The translations under genes were made by a program, and so were the position numbers. The notes below the pieces were generated by a model. It saw nothing but the letters and a program-made list of their open reading frames with translations, made no database searches and had not been told where the DNA came from. A stretch of DNA of 64,000 nucleotides from Dyella silvae (lineage in GTDB: Bacteria; Pseudomonadota; Gammaproteobacteria; Xanthomonadales; Rhodanobacteraceae): positions 558,001 through 622,000 of the forward strand of contig NZ_JAPJBQ010000001.1 in the NCBI RefSeq assembly GCF_026421305.1. The letters are read 5' to 3'. This document shows positions 61,504 through 64,000 of the stretch, piece by piece. Every line of letters begins with the position of its first letter. The first letter of the stretch is position 1.

Positions 61504-62196
61504 TCAACCCAACGGCGGAAAGTGCAGCGTCAGGCCCGGCTTGAGCGCGCGGAACCCATGCAAGCCATTGAAGCGGGCCACGTCGACGTAGTAGCGGCTG
61601 TCGCCGTAGATGCGGTGGCACAACAGCGGCAGCGTATCGCCCTCCGTCACCACTACCGAATGGCTGAGATCGGGGGATGACATGTCCGCCTCCAGTATCG
61701 CTTCCTGCGGATTCTTGTAGCCCTGAAAAGTCATCTTCGCCGTGGCGCGCAGCGGTGCGCCGCTTGGGCGGAACAGCGTGTATTCGATGTTGAACGAGGT
61801 CAGCCGCCCATAGAAGGCGAGCCGCCCCCACAGCACCTGCACTACATTGGGCTGGTGTTGTTGGCCCTTGTAGGTGTACACGACATCGTTCAACGCATTG
61901 AGCTGATCCTCCACCTCGGCTGGCAAGTTGAGGTTGGAGGGAACCGGCACCACGCCCGTACCATCGAATACGGTGGAGAAATCCAGGGTGCCCGGTTGCA
62001 TGCGCGAAAAATTTCGCCCGCTGCCGATGTCGCCCATCGGCACGCAGCCGCCAAATTGTGTCTTGCGCGACAGGGTCAGCTCGGACGGGTTGATCAGTAG
62101 CGAGATCGAGTTGCCTTTGGGCGTCGGTGTATTGCCCTTGTTGTCGCACTCGGTGATTTTCAGCTGGGATTTCCCAGTGGAGAGGCTGACTGGCAT
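61504..62196 (-). CDS. eCIS hub/LysM-type protein (Afp7, gp53-like)
   Basis: A 230-residue protein with the CIS tube/hub pattern (ISLLINPSELTLSRKTQF..., LDFSTVFDGTG, VLWGRLAFYGRLTSFNIEYTLFRPSGAPLRATAKMTFQGY) and a C-terminal LysM-like module (SVVVTEGDTLPLLCHRIYGDSRYYVDVARFNGLHGFRALKPGLTLHFPPL). The protein joins the spike to the inner tube and baseplate. Its ATG follows directly on the TAA of the DUF5908 gene, and 3 bases separate it from the spike gene. Confidence 0.9.
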   Translation of the reverse strand: MPVSLSTGKSQLKITECDNKGNTPTPKGNSISLLINPSELTLSRKTQFGGCVPMGDIGSGRNFSRMQPGTLDFSTVFDGTGVVPVPSNLNLPAEVEDQLNALNDVVYTYKGQQHQPNVVQVLWGRLAFYGRLTSFNIEYTLFRPSGAPLRATAKMTFQGYKNPQEAILEADMSSPDLSHSVVVTEGDTLPLLCHRIYGDSRYYVDVARFNGLHGFRALKPGLTLHFPPLG

Positions 62197-62400
62197 TTAT
62201 CGCTCCCGCATCCGGTCACGCTCGGATGTCATCAGCACGCGAAGGCGCCGGCGCTCTTCACTGCCACCGGGGCCATCCTTGCCGCAGCACTCATCGTCGT
62301 CGTCGTGATTTTCGTCGACCTGCTGCGATTTGCCGCCGCTCGCGGCCCCCTCGCGGCCAATGCTCGACTTGATCACCATCTGGCGAATTTCGATCGTCAC
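62197..62400 (-). CDS. DUF5908-family small eCIS protein (Afp6-like)
   Basis: A 67-residue protein with a GTG start. The first 14 residues (MTIEIRQMVIKSSI) are the DUF5908 signature; the rest is a Gly/Asp/Glu-rich disordered stretch with a DDDDECC cluster and an Arg-rich end. Such small proteins are constant members of eCIS loci between tube and hub genes; the role is unknown, perhaps a chaperone or a cap during assembly. It is packed tightly between its neighbours. Confidence 0.82.
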   Translation of the reverse strand: MTIEIRQMVIKSSIGREGAASGGKSQQVDENHDDDDECCGKDGPGGSEERRRLRVLMTSERDRMRER

Positions 62401-62409
62401 GATTTGACC

Positions 62410-62907
62410 TCAGCCACTGCGTCGCATTTCCTGATAAGCGAACTCGATCGTCTCCAACGCCACTTCGTTCTTGGTGGATTGGAAATTGTCGATCTCCCAG
62501 CGCACCGGATAAGCCTGGGTGAATGACCAGGTGCGCAATGGATTGCCCTTGGCATCAAGCAGCTTCACCGTCACCGGCGCGAGCTTGATCTTCACCGACA
62601 GTCCCGCCTCCAGGGTGCGCTTGCACCAACCCACCAGTGGCGAATCCATCGATGCGATACCTCGCTTCAGCGTCAGCCGCTTCTGCTTCACCCCGGTGGG
62701 CAGCTGGTGCATGAAGCGGTTCTCACCACCTTCGCGCAGCTCGTCCACTTCCATGCTCAGCTCCAGCCCTGACACCTCCTGAAACGAGGAGTCCACGCTC
62801 GACGACTCGCTGCCGATGCTGACGGTGAACTGGAACGCCGCAGGGAGCAGCTCGCCAAGCTTGTCCTCCACCACCTTCTTGGCGGGCCATGCGGCGGGAT
62901 CATCCAT
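62410..62907 (-). CDS. eCIS inner-tube protein 2 (Afp5-like, gp19 family)
   Basis: A 165-residue tail-tube protein: AAFQFTVSIGSESSSVDSSFQEVSGLELSMEVDELREGGENRFMHQLPTGVKQKRLTLKRGI, then TWSFTQAYPVRWEIDNFQSTKNEVALETIEFAYQ, the standard ending of gp19/Hcp-like tube subunits. In Afp-like particles this paralogue forms the baseplate-proximal ring(s) that adapt the main tube to the hub. It overlaps the tube-1 gene by 8 bases. Confidence 0.92.
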   Translation of the reverse strand: MDDPAAWPAKKVVEDKLGELLPAAFQFTVSIGSESSSVDSSFQEVSGLELSMEVDELREGGENRFMHQLPTGVKQKRLTLKRGIASMDSPLVGWCKRTLEAGLSVKIKLAPVTVKLLDAKGNPLRTWSFTQAYPVRWEIDNFQSTKNEVALETIEFAYQEMRRSG

Positions 62908-63358
62908 TGGCGATGGTCAGGCCTTCGTGCGCGATCTCGATGGTTTCGATCGCCACCTCGTTGCCCTGGGCCTTCAGGTCGGTACCCGTGATCTTGGTTG
63001 GCCAGGCGTTGGCCAGCGTCCACACCATGGTCGGTTTACCGGATTCGTCGAGCAGGCTGATAGTGACCGGCACGCGCTGGATCGTGTTCATCTTTATCTT
63101 GTTGAACCAATCCCAGAACTTGTTATCGCCCTTGAACACGCCCTTCTTCATGGTCACGTTGCTGAACTTCTTCAGCCCCGGCATCTTGATCGTCGCATGC
63201 ACCGGGCTGTCGCCATGGCGATACTCGATAGGCTGCGCTTCGACATCGAGCCCGGAAACTTCTTCAAACGACATCACGGCCGAATCCCACTTCACCTGAA
63301 AGTAGAACTTGGGCATCGGCCATACGTTGGTTGACTGCTGCGAACCGTCGTCTGCCAT
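62900..63358 (-). CDS. eCIS inner-tube protein 1 (Afp1-like, gp19 family)
   Basis: A 152-residue main tube subunit: KFYFQVKWDSAVMSFEEVSGLDVEAQPIEYRHGDSPVHATIKMPGLKKFSNVTMKKGVFKGDNKFWDWFNKIKMNTIQRVPVTISLLDESGKPTMVWTLANAWPTKITGTDLKAQGNEVAIETIEIAHEGLTI. The FxEVSGLD and NEVAIETIEIAHE motifs are the family hallmarks. It polymerises into the channel that carries cargo. A 65-base gap separates it from the sheath gene. Confidence 0.93.
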   Translation of the reverse strand: MADDGSQQSTNVWPMPKFYFQVKWDSAVMSFEEVSGLDVEAQPIEYRHGDSPVHATIKMPGLKKFSNVTMKKGVFKGDNKFWDWFNKIKMNTIQRVPVTISLLDESGKPTMVWTLANAWPTKITGTDLKAQGNEVAIETIEIAHEGLTIANG

Positions 63359-63423
63359 ACGATCTCTCCGTCAGTACAAGGTGAGGCGATACGCGGCGGG
63401 CGTCGAACGACGCCCGCGCCACG

Positions 63424-64000
63424 TCACGATTTCTGCATCTGCTGCTGGAAGGTGATCTCGATGAACTCGGCCGGCCGTACCATAGCTACCAGCACGGTGA
63501 CGCGCAGGATGCCCTCGAGAATGTCGTCCGGCGTCATGGTTTCGGCCAGGCCGCAATACACGCCGAAGGCGTCTTCCGGCACCGCGCCGGCCAGACCGCC
63601 GCGCTTCCAGATGCTGGTGAGGAAGTTCTGGATCATGCTCTTGATGGTGACCCAGGTATTCGCCACGTTCGGCTCGAACACCAGCGCCTTGGCGGCCAGC
63701 TTGCAGGATTCTTCCAGCATGATCATGGTGCGCCGCACGTTGATATAGCGCCAATCCAGGCTGTTGCCATCCAGCGTGCGCGCGCCCCACACCAGCACAC
63801 CTTCGCCGATGAAGGAGCGAATCGCGTTGATCGATTTACCCTGGGTGGTGACGTTGAGGTCTTCCTGATCCACCGCCGAAATGGTGACGGCGGGCGACAC
63901 GACGCCCGACAGGCTGACATTGGCGGGTGCCTTCCATACGCCGCGACTATTGTCGACCATGGTGTAGATGCCGGCCATGGCTGCGCTCGGCGGCATCAGG
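63424..64000 (-). CDS. Contractile sheath protein, C-terminal part (5' end outside the window)
   Basis: The frame is open to the right edge, so only about the last 192 residues are present. PPSAAMAGIYTMVDNSRGVWKAPANVSLSGVV is the sheath core motif (PPSGxxAGxYxxxDxxRGVWKAPAN), followed by INAIRSFIGEGVLVWGARTLDGNSLDWRYINVRRTMIMLEESCKLAAKALVFEPN and the TPDDILEGILRVTVLVAMVRPAEFIEITFQQQMQ ending of phage/Afp sheath proteins. Other sheath paralogues and a tube cap (Afp16) may lie beyond the edge. Confidence 0.93.
   Translation of the reverse strand, partial: LMPPSAAMAGIYTMVDNSRGVWKAPANVSLSGVVSPAVTISAVDQEDLNVTTQGKSINAIRSFIGEGVLVWGARTLDGNSLDWRYINVRRTMIMLEESCKLAAKALVFEPNVANTWVTIKSMIQNFLTSIWKRGGLAGAVPEDAFGVYCGLAETMTPDDILEGILRVTVLVAMVRPAEFIEITFQQQMQKS

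Noticed and set aside
59359-61680. 773-codon rightward frame opposite the VgrG-like spike gene
   Set aside because: Antisense shadow; low-complexity His/Gly/Leu/Asp-rich translation and a clear structural gene on the other strand.
43521-64000. Interpretation as a type VI secretion system or R-type pyocin
   Set aside because: No TssJ/L/M or ClpV genes and no holin/lysin genes; the AAA+ ATPase, CIS_TMP, DUF5908 and DUF4157 proteins are eCIS markers.

Overview
The window is high-GC, densely coded chromosomal DNA with short intergenic gaps. The protein families (DcaP-type porin, NodT-type outer-membrane lipoproteins, an mdtNOP-like exporter, RclC/RclR, AdiA/AdiC) point to a free-living or host-associated gammaproteobacterium, most likely of the Xanthomonadales/Rhodanobacteraceae (Dyella, Luteibacter or Rhodanobacter relatives). 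That placement is inference from family resemblance, because no rRNA or other taxonomic marker is present. I saw no tRNA, rRNA, CRISPR array or insertion sequence.

Layout. 0-7.2 kb: the 3' end of a porin gene, then an amino-acid-dependent acid-resistance block with two paralogous PLP decarboxylases (the second clearly AdiA-like), an AdiC-like antiporter, a strong terminator, and the decayed remnant of a second antiporter between the decarboxylases. 7.2-12.6 kb: small genes (lipoprotein, cold-shock protein, YkgJ-type cysteine cluster, lysine-type methyltransferase, VOC protein), several orphan small ORFs and a broken KfrA-like gene. 12.6-14.6 kb: an indolepyruvate/pyruvate-type decarboxylase. 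14.6-20.1 kb: a ytcA-mdtN-mdtO-mdtP-like exporter operon divergent from a MarR regulator, with a perfect 14-bp palindrome between them. 20.2-28.5 kb: hydrolase, an RclR regulator divergent from rclC-(ABM protein)-gstA, a CMD protein, a lipoprotein, DUF6130 and a multi-pass membrane protein. 28.5-34.9 kb: an HxlR regulator divergent from an RND tripartite pump. 35.1-42.0 kb: a MarR-nitrilase-NmrA-epoxide-hydrolase-cupin-NTF2-tautomerase cluster, with identical inverted 14-mers at the two promoters. 42.3-43.2 kb: two small genes, one an orphan HigA-like antitoxin.

43.5-64 kb: one long leftward run, with ATGA overlaps at most of its downstream junctions, encoding an extracellular contractile injection system (eCIS, Afp/PVC type). 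In transcription order: sheath (cut by the window edge), two tube proteins, DUF5908, a LysM/gp53-like hub protein, VgrG-like spike, PAAR tip, gp25, a large baseplate-J/gp6-like wedge, a fibre-like protein, a second wedge protein, a CIS tape-measure protein, an AAA+ ATPase, an exported and membrane-anchored He_PIG/GH18-like protein, and a DUF4157 (eCIS core domain) protein that is the likely cargo.

Apart from the eCIS, the window is largely a stress-defence region: acid resistance, reactive-chlorine response, aromatic/xenobiotic export and electrophile or nitrile detoxification, each next to its own transcription factor (MarR twice, RclR/AraC, HxlR). The eCIS and its two terminal genes are the most system-like and least described part.
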